Positions 25,683-32,987 of a stretch of 64,000 bases of DNA are shown piece after piece. How positions within the stretch are numbered: the stretch's first letter is position 1; each line of letters starts with the position of its first letter. The position numbers and the translations under genes are program-made. This DNA is from DASUPK01 sp963744105 (GTDB taxonomy: Bacteria > Actinomycetota > Thermoleophilia > Solirubrobacterales > 70-9): assembly GCA_963744105.1 (NCBI GenBank), contig CAVUSJ010000004.1:744001-808000 (forward strand), in the 5' to 3' direction. The notes beneath the pieces are model-generated. The model worked only from the letters and a program-made list of their open reading frames with translations. It searched no databases and was not told the origin of the DNA.

Positions 25683-26707
25683 GCACTATCGAGCAGCCTC
25701 ACCCGATGTCGGAGATCGTCCAGGACTACCGCAAGCGCCTGATGGTCTTCGGCGGCCGCGCCTCCGGCGAGCTCGCCTCCAACATCGCCCGCCATCTGGC
25801 CGTCGACCTCGGCGACGTCACCCTGAAGACCTTCTCCAACGGGGAGGTCTACTGCCGCTACGAGGAGTCGATCCGCGGCGCCGACGTGTTCATCGTCCAG
25901 TCGACCGCCGCCAACGAGATCGAGGGGATGACCCCGAACGACGCCCTGATGGAGCTGCTGGCGATGATCGACGCCGCGCAGGGCGCCTCCGCCCACCGGA
26001 TCATCGCCGTGATGCCGTGGTACGGCTACGCGCGCCAGGACAAGAAGTCGGCGCCGCGCGAGCCGATCTCGGCGCGCATCGTCGCCAAGTGCCTCGAGGG
26101 CGTCGGCGTCGACCGCGTCCTCACCATGGACCTCCACGCCGGCCAGGTCCAGGGCTTCTTCCACGTACCCCTGGACCACATGACCGCGATGCCGATGCTC
26201 GCCCAGTACGTCTCGGACATGGGCTTCGACGAGGAGCTCGTGATCGTCTCCCCCGATGCCGGCCGCGTGAAGACGGCCCGCAACTTCGCCCGCAAGATCG
26301 GCACGCACTGGGCCGTCATGGAGAAGGAGCGCCCGGCCCAGCAGGTCGCCGAGATCGGCTACGTGGTCGGTGAGGTGAAGGACAAGACCGCAGTCCTGGT
26401 GGACGACATGATCGACACCGCCGGAACGCTCACGGCGGCTGCGCAGACGGTCCTGGATGAAGGGGCCAGGCGAGTGATCGCTGTCGCCACGCATGGGGTC
26501 TTCTCGGGCCCCGCCTACGAGCGGCTGGCGCAGGAGAACTCCGGGATCGAGCGGATCGTCGTCACCGACACGATGCCGCAGCGCCCCGGTGCGCCGGAGA
26601 ACATCACGGTGATCTCAGCCGCGCAGACGCTCGCCGACTCGATGCGCCGGATCTTCACCGACGACTCGGTCTCCGAGATCTTCGCCGGCGAGAACCAGCT
26701 CTTTTAG
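25679..26707 (+). CDS. prs: Ribose-phosphate pyrophosphokinase (PRPP synthase)
   Basis: This 342-residue class I enzyme makes PRPP from ribose-5-phosphate and ATP. Landmarks are FSNGEVYCRYEESIRG, the DLHAGQVQGFFHVPLD segment and the PRPP-binding VLVDDMIDTAGTLTAAA. The last 17 bases (encoding the final residues NQLF and the stop) recur with one mismatch at 28962-28978 beyond the SnoaL array. That suggests this 3' end is an insertion target. Confidence 0.97.
   Translation: MSTIEQPHPMSEIVQDYRKRLMVFGGRASGELASNIARHLAVDLGDVTLKTFSNGEVYCRYEESIRGADVFIVQSTAANEIEGMTPNDALMELLAMIDAAQGASAHRIIAVMPWYGYARQDKKSAPREPISARIVAKCLEGVGVDRVLTMDLHAGQVQGFFHVPLDHMTAMPMLAQYVSDMGFDEELVIVSPDAGRVKTARNFARKIGTHWAVMEKERPAQQVAEIGYVVGEVKDKTAVLVDDMIDTAGTLTAAAQTVLDEGARRVIAVATHGVFSGPAYERLAQENSGIERIVVTDTMPQRPGAPENITVISAAQTLADSMRRIFTDDSVSEIFAGENQLF
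26691..26707 (+). repeat. Left direct repeat at the prs 3' end (possible attachment site)
   Basis: AGAACCAGCTCTTTTAG is repeated as AGAACCAGCTCTTCTAG at 28962-28978 (16 of 17 identical). The two copies bracket about 2.25 kb with the SnoaL array and no integrase. They could be the ends of a past insertion. Confidence 0.55.
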
Positions 26708-26713
26708 GGGTAC

Positions 26714-26729
26714 CCGCATTCCAATGCGG
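26714..26729 (+). terminator. Hairpin after prs
   Basis: CCGCATT and AATGCGG pair perfectly around CC, seven bases after the prs stop, followed by TTTGCG. It is a plausible but T-poor terminator. An outer AGGGG/CCCCT pair may extend it. Confidence 0.45.
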
Positions 26730-26839
26730 TTTGCGCCCCTGGTGGGCACGAAACGATCACAAGCGAGGCGAAATGGAGAGACGATCGGGCCCACCCAGCC
26801 GGCGACGATCGTCACCCGCGCCTCTCTCGACGAGAACGG

Positions 26840-27250
26840 CTACTCCGACAGCCCGGCGGCTTCGAGGGCTGTTTGAACCTCGTCCCTGCCAAAGCCGAGC
26901 ACTTCAGTTCGCACGATTTTCCCGCGGCGGATCCTGTACGAGACAAGGGAACGGTCCTCAAGCCGAGCATCGCTCCCGGGCATCCGACGAGACAAACGCC
27001 CCAAGGCGATGATCTCTTCCCCGCGGTTGTAGAGCCGGTCGATTTCCCAACGCCCATCCGTCAACAGGTCCCATTGCGTTCGAATCACCGCGGTAACTTC
27101 GTCCCTGCCACGCCTCGTGCCCGGCTCGATAGCAGTCGGGTTATTGACGTATTCGCCTTCGGGATCGCTGAGCGCGATCAGGTCATCGATGTCCCGGCGG
27201 TTCCAGGCATCGATCGCTCGACGCACGATCTCGACGTTCTCTTCCGACAT
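26840..27250 (-). CDS. SnoaL-like / NTF2-family protein, array member 1
   Basis: A 136-residue cone-shaped NTF2-fold protein of the SnoaL-like group (MSEENVEIVRRAIDAWNRRD opening, EVQTALEAAGLSE ending). These proteins bind small hydrophobic ligands or act as isomerases/cyclases; most have no assigned function. It is the last of four same-strand paralogues separated by only 3 bases, each stop TAG followed by NNN-ATG. Its centre is diverged from the others, so the copies are not recent duplicates apart from their ends. Confidence 0.85.
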   Translation of the reverse strand: MSEENVEIVRRAIDAWNRRDIDDLIALSDPEGEYVNNPTAIEPGTRRGRDEVTAVIRTQWDLLTDGRWEIDRLYNRGEEIIALGRLSRRMPGSDARLEDRSLVSYRIRRGKIVRTEVLGFGRDEVQTALEAAGLSE

Positions 27251-27253
27251 CGC

Positions 27254-27658
27254 CTACTCCGACAGCCCGGCGGCTTCGAGGGCCTCTTGGCTGTCGACGT
27301 ATTCATGGATCCGCGCGATCTTCTTGCCCCGGAGCGTGAATACCACCGCGTAGGACGGGGTTTCCAGGTCGATACCAGTCGCGACGGAGCGGCCCGCCAT
27401 ACGTACGAACGCGACTACGAGATCGTTCCCAGCATCGAGGATGCGATCGAGTTCCCAACGCAGGTCCGGAAACGACTCGGCCCAAGACGTCAACCACGCG
27501 CGAACGTCGTCGTGCCCGCGGTGTACGGAGTACTCCGGGTCGGATTGCACCGGGACCCATTCGATATCCGGGTGCAGGCTCGCCATCAGGGAATCCAGGC
27601 TGGTCTGGTCGTCCCGTTCGCAGAACCGCCGCACCACCTCGACGTTCTCCTCCGACAT
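27254..27658 (-). CDS. SnoaL-like / NTF2-family protein, array member 2
   Basis: The 134-residue protein begins MSEENVEVVRRFCERDDQTS and ends SQEALEAAGLSE. It keeps the conserved RGHDDVRAWLTSWAE helix and the WELDRILDAGNDLVV strand of the family. Ligand and role unknown. It is tightly packed with members 1 and 3 in one transcriptional unit. Confidence 0.87.
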   Translation of the reverse strand: MSEENVEVVRRFCERDDQTSLDSLMASLHPDIEWVPVQSDPEYSVHRGHDDVRAWLTSWAESFPDLRWELDRILDAGNDLVVAFVRMAGRSVATGIDLETPSYAVVFTLRGKKIARIHEYVDSQEALEAAGLSE

Positions 27659-27661
27659 CGC

Positions 27662-28078
27662 CTACTCCGAGAGCCCGGCGGCTTCGAGGGCCTGTGCCCG
27701 GTCGAGATAGTTGTCAACCCGCACGCACTGTCCGTCGCGCCACGTGCCGACCTGTGCGAGGAAAAGCTCTGTGCCCGCTCCGCTAATCGCGCCGCGTCCG
27801 CGCTGGCGGCACATGCTGATCACTTGATCCCCGTGGTCGATCACCTCATCGACCTCGACCACCCATTCGTCGAAGGGGAACGCTTTGAACCAATCGTCCT
27901 CGAAGAACGACTTGACCTCTTCGTGGCCGCGATAGACCCCAAGTCCCGGGATACCGGTCGGCGTGGCATCCCAGACGATCTCCGGCGACCAGATGCCTTC
28001 ACTGATGACGGCGTCGACTCCGCCTCGGTTGAAGGCTTCGTACCCGCGCCGGACTGCCTCGACGTTCTCCTCCGACAT
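27662..28078 (-). CDS. SnoaL-like / NTF2-family protein, array member 3
   Basis: A 138-residue SnoaL-like protein (MSEENVEAVRRGYEAFNRGG opening; RGHEEVKSFFEDDWFKAFPF helix; RAQALEAAGLSE ending). I start it at ATG 28078, not GTG 28081, because Met-Ser-Glu-Glu-Asn is the conserved start of all copies. The region 28060-28100 repeats the junction sequence seen at the other gene boundaries. Confidence 0.87.
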   Translation of the reverse strand: MSEENVEAVRRGYEAFNRGGVDAVISEGIWSPEIVWDATPTGIPGLGVYRGHEEVKSFFEDDWFKAFPFDEWVVEVDEVIDHGDQVISMCRQRGRGAISGAGTELFLAQVGTWRDGQCVRVDNYLDRAQALEAAGLSE

Positions 28079-28473
28079 CACCTACTCCTCAAGGCCGACC
28101 GCTTGGAGCGCCTCAGCTTCACCATCGAATAGTCAGTGCGAATGGCCTTCGCCCCTCGGAAGGTCCAGACGTGGAACACATCGTCCTCGAGCTTCGCGCC
28201 GCTTCCTTTGCCGATGCCGGTGCGATGGACGTTCACGACGACGGTGTCTCCCACCTGGCGATAGCCCGTCGCTTCAAAGCGCACGTGTTCCCAACTCTCG
28301 AGGAATCTGCGCATGTAGTTCCTCATCGCCTGCAACCCGTACTGGGGCTCCGGCGAGGGATCCGGGCTTATTCCGACGAAGTGAGGGTCATAGAGCGAAG
28401 GCTCGGGCCGGAAGTCCCCCACTGCCCATCTGCTGTACAGGCGTTTGAGGGCCTCCAGATTCTCCTCCGACAT
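28078..28473 (-). CDS. SnoaL-like protein, array member 4, with a C-terminal frameshift
   Basis: The 131-residue frame begins MSEENLEALKRLYSRWAVGD and follows the family to TFRGAKAIRTDY. It then switches to an unrelated basic tail (SMVKLRRSKRSALRSR) ending at a TGA that overlaps the next gene. Reading one frame over from about 28127 gives FDGEAEALQAVGLEE and a TAG at 28082-28084, which matches the paralogues (EALEAAGLSE, stop, three bases, next ATG). A single base is therefore missing near TATTCGAT. The core fold is intact, so the protein may still work. Confidence 0.8.
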   Translation of the reverse strand: MSEENLEALKRLYSRWAVGDFRPEPSLYDPHFVGISPDPSPEPQYGLQAMRNYMRRFLESWEHVRFEATGYRQVGDTVVVNVHRTGIGKGSGAKLEDDVFHVWTFRGAKAIRTDYSMVKLRRSKRSALRSR

Positions 28474-28655
28474 CGCCCACGCAGTATCCCGCGGGGTAGG
28501 GGAGGGTGCCAGCGGAAGACTTACCGCTCAGACAACCGCCAGGTGGGTCGCCACACGCAAGAGGTATGCGCTTTGGGGGTGTTCCATGCCGAAGTCTGAG
28601 CTGATCGACTGCGGCCTCGTCCACAAGATGGACTTCCGGATCTAGCGCGGCTCGC

Positions 28656-28690
28656 AAAAAAACGGTACCCGATTCAAGTCGCGGTGCCGT
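28656..28690 (-). terminator. Rho-independent terminator candidate on the minus strand
   Basis: Read on the minus strand, ACGGCACC and GGTACCGT form an 8-position stem with one C-A mismatch, directly followed by seven T. It would stop transcripts from the lipoprotein/hypothetical pair at 28975-29791 before they enter the SnoaL array. Confidence 0.5.
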
Positions 28691-28899
28691 AGGTCCGATT
28701 TTCATATAGCGGGGGTCCCTCACCCGGATGAGGGGCCCTCGCGTCGTAATCGTTACCGATTTTCGATGACTCTGCGAGTAGCGAGACCCTCTCACCGGGC
28801 CTCTCAGGCCGGGTAGCGCGTCTCACAAGAACGGCCGCGTGCCCGGCCGCTGAGTGGGCACGGAATGGTCACGAACGCTTTGCAACGGGGCGATACGAG

Positions 28900-28952
28900 C
28901 CGTCACGAAGCTCCACGGTGACGGGACGCTACACGGCGTAACCCACCGTCAC
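28900..28952. other. Three mutually complementary 7-base motifs (alternative hairpins)
   Basis: CCGTCAC (28900-28906), GTGACGG (28918-28924) and CCGTCAC (28946-28952) can form either of two exclusive stems, as in attenuators or REP-like elements. No gene start follows on the plus strand, so a role in expression is uncertain. Confidence 0.45.
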
Positions 28953-28961
28953 GCCCCGTCA

Positions 28962-28978
28962 AGAACCAGCTCTTCTAG
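28962..28978 (+). repeat. Right copy of the prs 3'-end repeat
   Basis: AGAACCAGCTCTTCTAG matches the prs terminus at 26691-26707 in 16 of 17 positions. Its last bases overlap the stop codon of the minus-strand gene at 28975. If the intervening segment were removed, prs and that gene would be convergent with a 3-base stop overlap, like several other gene pairs in this window. Confidence 0.55.
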
Positions 28979-29373
28979 CTTCCGAGCAGGATCTGAGGCT
29001 CGACCGCGTCGGGAAGGTCCGGGCCGGCGGCAAGCGTGTACGTGCCGGACGCCGTGATCTCCACGCTGCCGATCGCGTCGCGGCTCAGCCCCTTCTTCGT
29101 CGACGTGTTGGTCGCCAGGCTCGGTGAGATCGCCAGCGCAGGACCACCGCTCGCCGGGGTGACGCTGACCTGCAGTGCGGGGGGAGCGGCAAAGCGGACA
29201 TCGAGGAGGGCCCCTTCGTGGCCGTCGATCTTGGACTTCTTCGACTCCTGGTAGGTCAGGAACACCTTGCCCGCCGGCAGCTCGAACTGCTGCGAACCCG
29301 GCACGGGCACCACCCCGCAGTCGGAGGCCCCGCGGCCGAACATCGTGTGCGTGCTGAAACGGCCGATGCCCAC
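28975..29373 (-). CDS. Hypothetical protein, beta-rich
   Basis: A 132-residue protein from GTG 29373. It has no signal peptide or membrane segment. The sequence alternates short beta-prone stretches (QQFELPAGKVFLTYQES; LQVSVTPAS; SVEITASGTYTLAAGPDLP), suggesting an all-beta domain. A later Met (MFGRGASDCG) could be the true start. It follows a lipoprotein gene by 16 bases on the same strand. No family recognised. Confidence 0.62.
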   Translation of the reverse strand: MGIGRFSTHTMFGRGASDCGVVPVPGSQQFELPAGKVFLTYQESKKSKIDGHEGALLDVRFAAPPALQVSVTPASGGPALAISPSLATNTSTKKGLSRDAIGSVEITASGTYTLAAGPDLPDAVEPQILLGS

Positions 29374-29389
29374 GCGGCCGACCTACCTC

Positions 29390-29791
29390 TTATTGCGAGC
29401 CTGGGCCACCGATCCCCGAGACTCGCCACTCGCCGTTCTCCTTGGCGAGCTGCAGCTCGATCGGCGCGATCGCGTTCGCGATGTTGCCGCCGACTCGCGC
29501 TTGGATGGTGGCCGTGGCCCGGTCGCCGTGCTGCGACACGCGGAGCACCGTCAGGTCGGTGGCCGTTCCGGAGGTCTGCTCGCGGACCAGGCCGACGCAG
29601 TTGTCGGTCCGCAGCTGCTGAATGAGCTGTCGGCTATAGAGCTCGCAGACCTTCGCGGCGTCCCCCGAGTTGCGGGCGCTGACGTAGGCCTGAGCGACCT
29701 CTTTCGCGCTCTGGGGGCCGCTGGTTCCGCCCCCGCCGCAGCCGGCGAGAACGGCGGCGACCACTGATCCGGCGATCCAGGCGCGCCTCAT
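29390..29791 (-). CDS. Lipoprotein with NTF2-like/DUF4878-type domain
   Basis: The 133-residue precursor has a lipobox (AVLAGC, modified Cys about residue 18) after a short signal. The mature domain (AKEVAQAYVSARNSGDAAKV, CELYS, then LTVLRVSQHGDRATATIQ and NGEWRVSGIG) matches the NTF2-like/DUF4878 fold common in actinobacterial lipoproteins. It is probably anchored on the outer face of the membrane. Function unknown. Confidence 0.82.
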   Translation of the reverse strand: MRRAWIAGSVVAAVLAGCGGGGTSGPQSAKEVAQAYVSARNSGDAAKVCELYSRQLIQQLRTDNCVGLVREQTSGTATDLTVLRVSQHGDRATATIQARVGGNIANAIAPIELQLAKENGEWRVSGIGGPGSQ

Positions 29792-29836
29792 CGGGCAGAG
29801 TCAATCATCCGGACCAAACGTCTAGTGTGCTCCGCC

Positions 29837-30649
29837 ATGCCTTCCAAGCCCAAAGAAGTGAAGAAGGACAAGGAGGAGGCGCCCGAGGAGGCGACCGAGC
29901 AGGCCGTCAACCAGAGCCCGGAGTACCGCCGGATCGGTCACAAGGGGGCCGACGCGATCGTCGCCGGCAACACGCCGGAGAGCTTCGACGCTGCGGTCGA
30001 GCACGGCGTCGACATGATCGAGCTCGACGTCCTGCGAGAGCAGGAGGGGAGGCTGATCGTCGCCCACGACTTCGATGACGCGCTGCGCCGGCAGCCGATG
30101 GACATCACCGAGGCTCTCGACCTGTTCCTGGAGCCGCCCCTCGACAAGGTCGAGATCGACTGCGATCTGAAGCTGGCCGGGCGCGAGGCCGAGCTCGTCG
30201 GAGTGCTGGAAGGGCGAGGGCTGCTCGAGCGCGCCATGGTCTCGACCCAGGAGATCGGCAGCCTCCGCAAGCTGCGCCAGCTCGAGCCCGATCTCCGACT
30301 GGGCTGGACCTACCCGAAGACGAAGCGGGATTGGACCCAGTACGGCTGGGCCCAGCCGGCGCTGAAGGCCGGCCTATCCGCGCTGCGCCGCCGCTATCCG
30401 AGCACCCTGGCGAAGCAGGGGCCCGAACTCCACGTGAACGCTGTCTGGGTCTACCACCCGATCATTACTCCGAAGGCCGTGGAGGTCGCCCACGACCTCG
30501 GCCTCGAGCTGATGGCCTGGACCGTCGACGACGCCGCCCGCATGCGGGAGCTGCTCGCAATGGGCGTGGACGGCATCTGCTCGAACGACCCACGGCTCTT
30601 CGAGGTCGCCGAGGGCAAGCCGCACCCGGATCTGGAGAAGCAGGACTAG
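29837..30649 (+). CDS. Glycerophosphodiester phosphodiesterase
   Basis: This 270-residue GDPD TIM barrel hydrolyses glycerophosphodiesters to glycerol-3-phosphate. The active-site start is IGHKGADAIVAGNTPESF (the usual HRG appears as HKG), then IELDVLREQEGRLIVAHD. The first 30 residues are Lys/Glu-rich and cytoplasmic. ATG 29837 (MPSKPKEVKKDKEE) is preferred; GTG 29825 would add four residues. The last 4 bases overlap the convergent AarF-type gene. Confidence 0.88.
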   Translation: MPSKPKEVKKDKEEAPEEATEQAVNQSPEYRRIGHKGADAIVAGNTPESFDAAVEHGVDMIELDVLREQEGRLIVAHDFDDALRRQPMDITEALDLFLEPPLDKVEIDCDLKLAGREAELVGVLEGRGLLERAMVSTQEIGSLRKLRQLEPDLRLGWTYPKTKRDWTQYGWAQPALKAGLSALRRRYPSTLAKQGPELHVNAVWVYHPIITPKAVEVAHDLGLELMAWTVDDAARMRELLAMGVDGICSNDPRLFEVAEGKPHPDLEKQD

Positions 30650-32184
30650 ACCCGCGTCGGGGACACCGGCGTCTGGATGACGCCGCGGCCCTCGAAGTAG
30701 CGCCACTCAGCCTCTCCGAGCACCGTCGAGGGCGGGTCGGCGTAGACCCATTCGCGCATGATCCGGTGCCAGTTGTTCGTGGCGCGCAGCTGGGCCAGGA
30801 CGGCGAGCAGGCCCGTCTCCATACGACGGCCCATCAGCTCGTCAGCGGGCAGGCTCTCCTTGCGCACCAGGTCGAAGAAGTCCGAGCGCGGGTCGGAGGT
30901 CACCTCGATCATCTTCATCACCCGCTTCGGCGAGATGCGGACCTCGCCGTCCTCCAGATACCAGCCGCCGACCATCTTCACGTGCTCCATCAGCCGCTCG
31001 GCGTCGACGCGGGTGGGGTCGCTGACGAAGCCCAGGTCGTGCAGCGCCTGCCGCAGCCCCTCCGGGTCGTCGCGCCCAGCGGCATCGACCGCCCGCTGCT
31101 CCAGCTGGATCTGCTGGGTGCTGACGCGCTTGGTCATCCCGAAGTCGAGGAACGCGACCCGGCCGTCCTCCATCAGCAGGTAGTTGCCCGGATGGGTGTC
31201 CGCGTTGAAGTGCTGCAGGTGGTAGATCGAGCCGAAGCAGAAGCGGAAGACGATCTCGCCGAAGATGTCGCGCTCGTCCTGCTCCAGCTCCTTGACCTCG
31301 TCGAAGCCGCGGCCCTCGACGTAGTCCGAGACGAGCACCCGGCGGCGCGAGAGCCGCGAGTGGACCTTCGGCACGAAGATGAAGGGGTGCCCGTCGTAGG
31401 CGCGGGCGAAGGTGCGCTGGTTCTGGGCCTCGAACTCGTAGTCGAGCTCCTCGAGGACGCGCTCGCGGAGCTCCGAGGCGACGGCCTTGGCGTCGAGGCC
31501 GGGGGCGAGGACCCTCGCCAGGCGCACCAGGATCCCCGCGTTGGCGACGTCCGACTCGAGAGCGTCGGCGATCCCGGGGTACTGGATCTTGACCGCGACC
31601 GGCGTGCCGTCGTGGAGGGTGGCGCGGTGGACCTGGCCGATCGAGGCGGCCGCGAAGGCCTCCGGCTCGATCGACCCGAACACCCTCTCGGGCTCCTCGC
31701 CGTATTCCTCCTCGAGCACGGCGCTGACCTTCTCCCAGGGCATCGCCGGCGCGCTGGTCCGCAGCTTGGCGAGCTGCTCCTGGTAGATCTCGCGGTACTC
31801 CGGCGGCAGGAAGTCGACGTCGATGAAGGAGGCCATCTGGCCGATCTTCATCGCGGCGCCCTTCATCTCGCCGAGGACGGAGGCCATCTTGAGCGCGCTC
31901 TCGATGTGTCGGGTCTCGAGCCGCTCCTGCGCCTTCTCCTCGGAGCGGACCACGTTCGCCGCGGCGGTTCCGGCATAGCGGGTGGCCTGGCCGCCTATCG
32001 CCGTGCCGAGCTTCGCGGAGCGCCCGATCCGCGTCTGCGGGATCTTCCGCTCCTGTTGCTCCGGCTCCTGGGGCTTGCCGCGCGGCCGGTTGCTCAGGTC
32101 CGCGCGCAGGACCTGGATGGCCCAGTTCTGGCTTTCCCGGCGGTCCCCCTGCTCAGATCGATCTCTGTCTTGGTCGCTGCCCAT
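30646..32184 (-). CDS. ABC1/AarF (UbiB) family atypical kinase
   Basis: The 512-residue protein has the UbiB-family features: the KxGQ motif (AAMKIGQMASF), the Ala-rich loop (AAASIGQVHRATLHDG), the lysine motif VAVKIQYPG, and NADTHPGNYLLMEDGRVAFL then DFG. Members are ATPase-like lipid-soluble-cofactor factors (ubiquinone synthesis in other bacteria). In actinobacteria, which use menaquinone, the role is uncertain. A long charged N-terminus (about 65 residues) precedes the domain. Confidence 0.92.
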   Translation of the reverse strand: MGSDQDRDRSEQGDRRESQNWAIQVLRADLSNRPRGKPQEPEQQERKIPQTRIGRSAKLGTAIGGQATRYAGTAAANVVRSEEKAQERLETRHIESALKMASVLGEMKGAAMKIGQMASFIDVDFLPPEYREIYQEQLAKLRTSAPAMPWEKVSAVLEEEYGEEPERVFGSIEPEAFAAASIGQVHRATLHDGTPVAVKIQYPGIADALESDVANAGILVRLARVLAPGLDAKAVASELRERVLEELDYEFEAQNQRTFARAYDGHPFIFVPKVHSRLSRRRVLVSDYVEGRGFDEVKELEQDERDIFGEIVFRFCFGSIYHLQHFNADTHPGNYLLMEDGRVAFLDFGMTKRVSTQQIQLEQRAVDAAGRDDPEGLRQALHDLGFVSDPTRVDAERLMEHVKMVGGWYLEDGEVRISPKRVMKMIEVTSDPRSDFFDLVRKESLPADELMGRRMETGLLAVLAQLRATNNWHRIMREWVYADPPSTVLGEAEWRYFEGRGVIQTPVSPTRV

Positions 32185-32261
32185 GGTCTCCCGTCATTTT
32201 CTATCCTGGCGCCCGAGCGTAGCTGGCCTATCCACCAGGCCGGGTGCGTACTCTCACACGA

Positions 32262-32984
32262 ATGGCACAGGGCCGCACCACACTCAAGGTTTCGCCGCGC
32301 GACACGTTCGGGTCGCGGGCCACGCGCCGCCTGCGCAAGGACGGCCTGGTCCCCGGCGTCGTCTACGGACAGGGCGGCGAGGCTCGTCCCTTCCAGGTGC
32401 CGGCGCGCGAGCTGCGCACCGTGCTGCAGGAGGGCCAGACGCTGCTCGACCTGGAGGTCGACGGCTCAGCCGCGGTGCCGGTCGTCATCAAGGAGCAGCA
32501 GCATCACCCCGTCCGGGGTGAGGTCACCCACCTCGACTGCCTCGAGGTCCGCCTCGACGAGGAGATCCAGGCAGAGGTCGCCATCGAGCTGGAGGGCGCC
32601 GACAACGCGCCCGGTGTCCGCGAGGGCGGCGTGCTGGAGCACGTCACGCGCGAGATCACAGTCGAGGCGCTTCCGACCGAGATCCCCGAGCAGATCACCG
32701 TCGACGTCTCCGAGATGGAGATCAACGACACGATCAATCTCGCCTCCGTCTCGATCCCGAGCGGCGTCAAGTTGATGGCCGATGAGCCCGAGGAGATCAC
32801 AATCGCCACCCTGAGCCCGCCGCGCGTCGAGGAGGAGCCCGAGCCGGAGGTCGAGGAGGAGGCCGAGCTCGTCGGCGAGGTCGAGGAGGGCGAAGAGGGC
32901 GAGGAGGCCGCCGAGGGCGCCGAGGGCGAGGGCGAGGCTCCGTCCGAGGGCGAGGGCGGCGGCGACGAGTCCGGCGGGGAGTAG
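32262..32984 (+). CDS. rplY: 50S ribosomal protein L25 / general stress protein Ctc
   Basis: The 240-residue CTC form has an N-terminal 5S rRNA-binding L25 domain (LKVSPRDTFGSRATRRLRKD, then GLVPGVVYG) and the C-terminal TL5 domain to about residue 185. A very acidic tail follows (Glu/Gly repeats, about residues 190-240). ATG 32262 is the conserved start. It lies next to pth, as in most Gram-positives. Confidence 0.94.
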   Translation: MAQGRTTLKVSPRDTFGSRATRRLRKDGLVPGVVYGQGGEARPFQVPARELRTVLQEGQTLLDLEVDGSAAVPVVIKEQQHHPVRGEVTHLDCLEVRLDEEIQAEVAIELEGADNAPGVREGGVLEHVTREITVEALPTEIPEQITVDVSEMEINDTINLASVSIPSGVKLMADEPEEITIATLSPPRVEEEPEPEVEEEAELVGEVEEGEEGEEAAEGAEGEGEAPSEGEGGGDESGGE

Positions 32985-32987
32985 TCC

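Larger units (their letters stand above)
28474..28974. other. 501-base gene-free segment at the right end of the SnoaL array
   Basis: No convincing coding frame on either strand. It holds a minus-strand terminator candidate (28656-28690), small hairpins (CCCTCA/TGAGGG; GGCCT/AGGCC) and a set of three mutually complementary 7-base motifs (28900-28952). The distal copy of the prs-end repeat overlaps its right edge. It is less GC-rich than the flanking genes. Confidence 0.6.

Noticed and set aside
26742..26760. GTGGGCACG-AAACGATCAC, similar (16/19) to 28854-28872, as a second pair of attachment repeats
   Set aside because: The order relative to the prs-end repeat is reversed on the two sides, so they cannot both be simple ends of one insertion. 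I keep only the prs-end repeat.
28388..28795. A 135-codon minus-strand frame across the end of the SnoaL array
   Set aside because: It overlaps the MSEEN start of array member 4 in another frame, has no motif, and runs through the terminator candidate.
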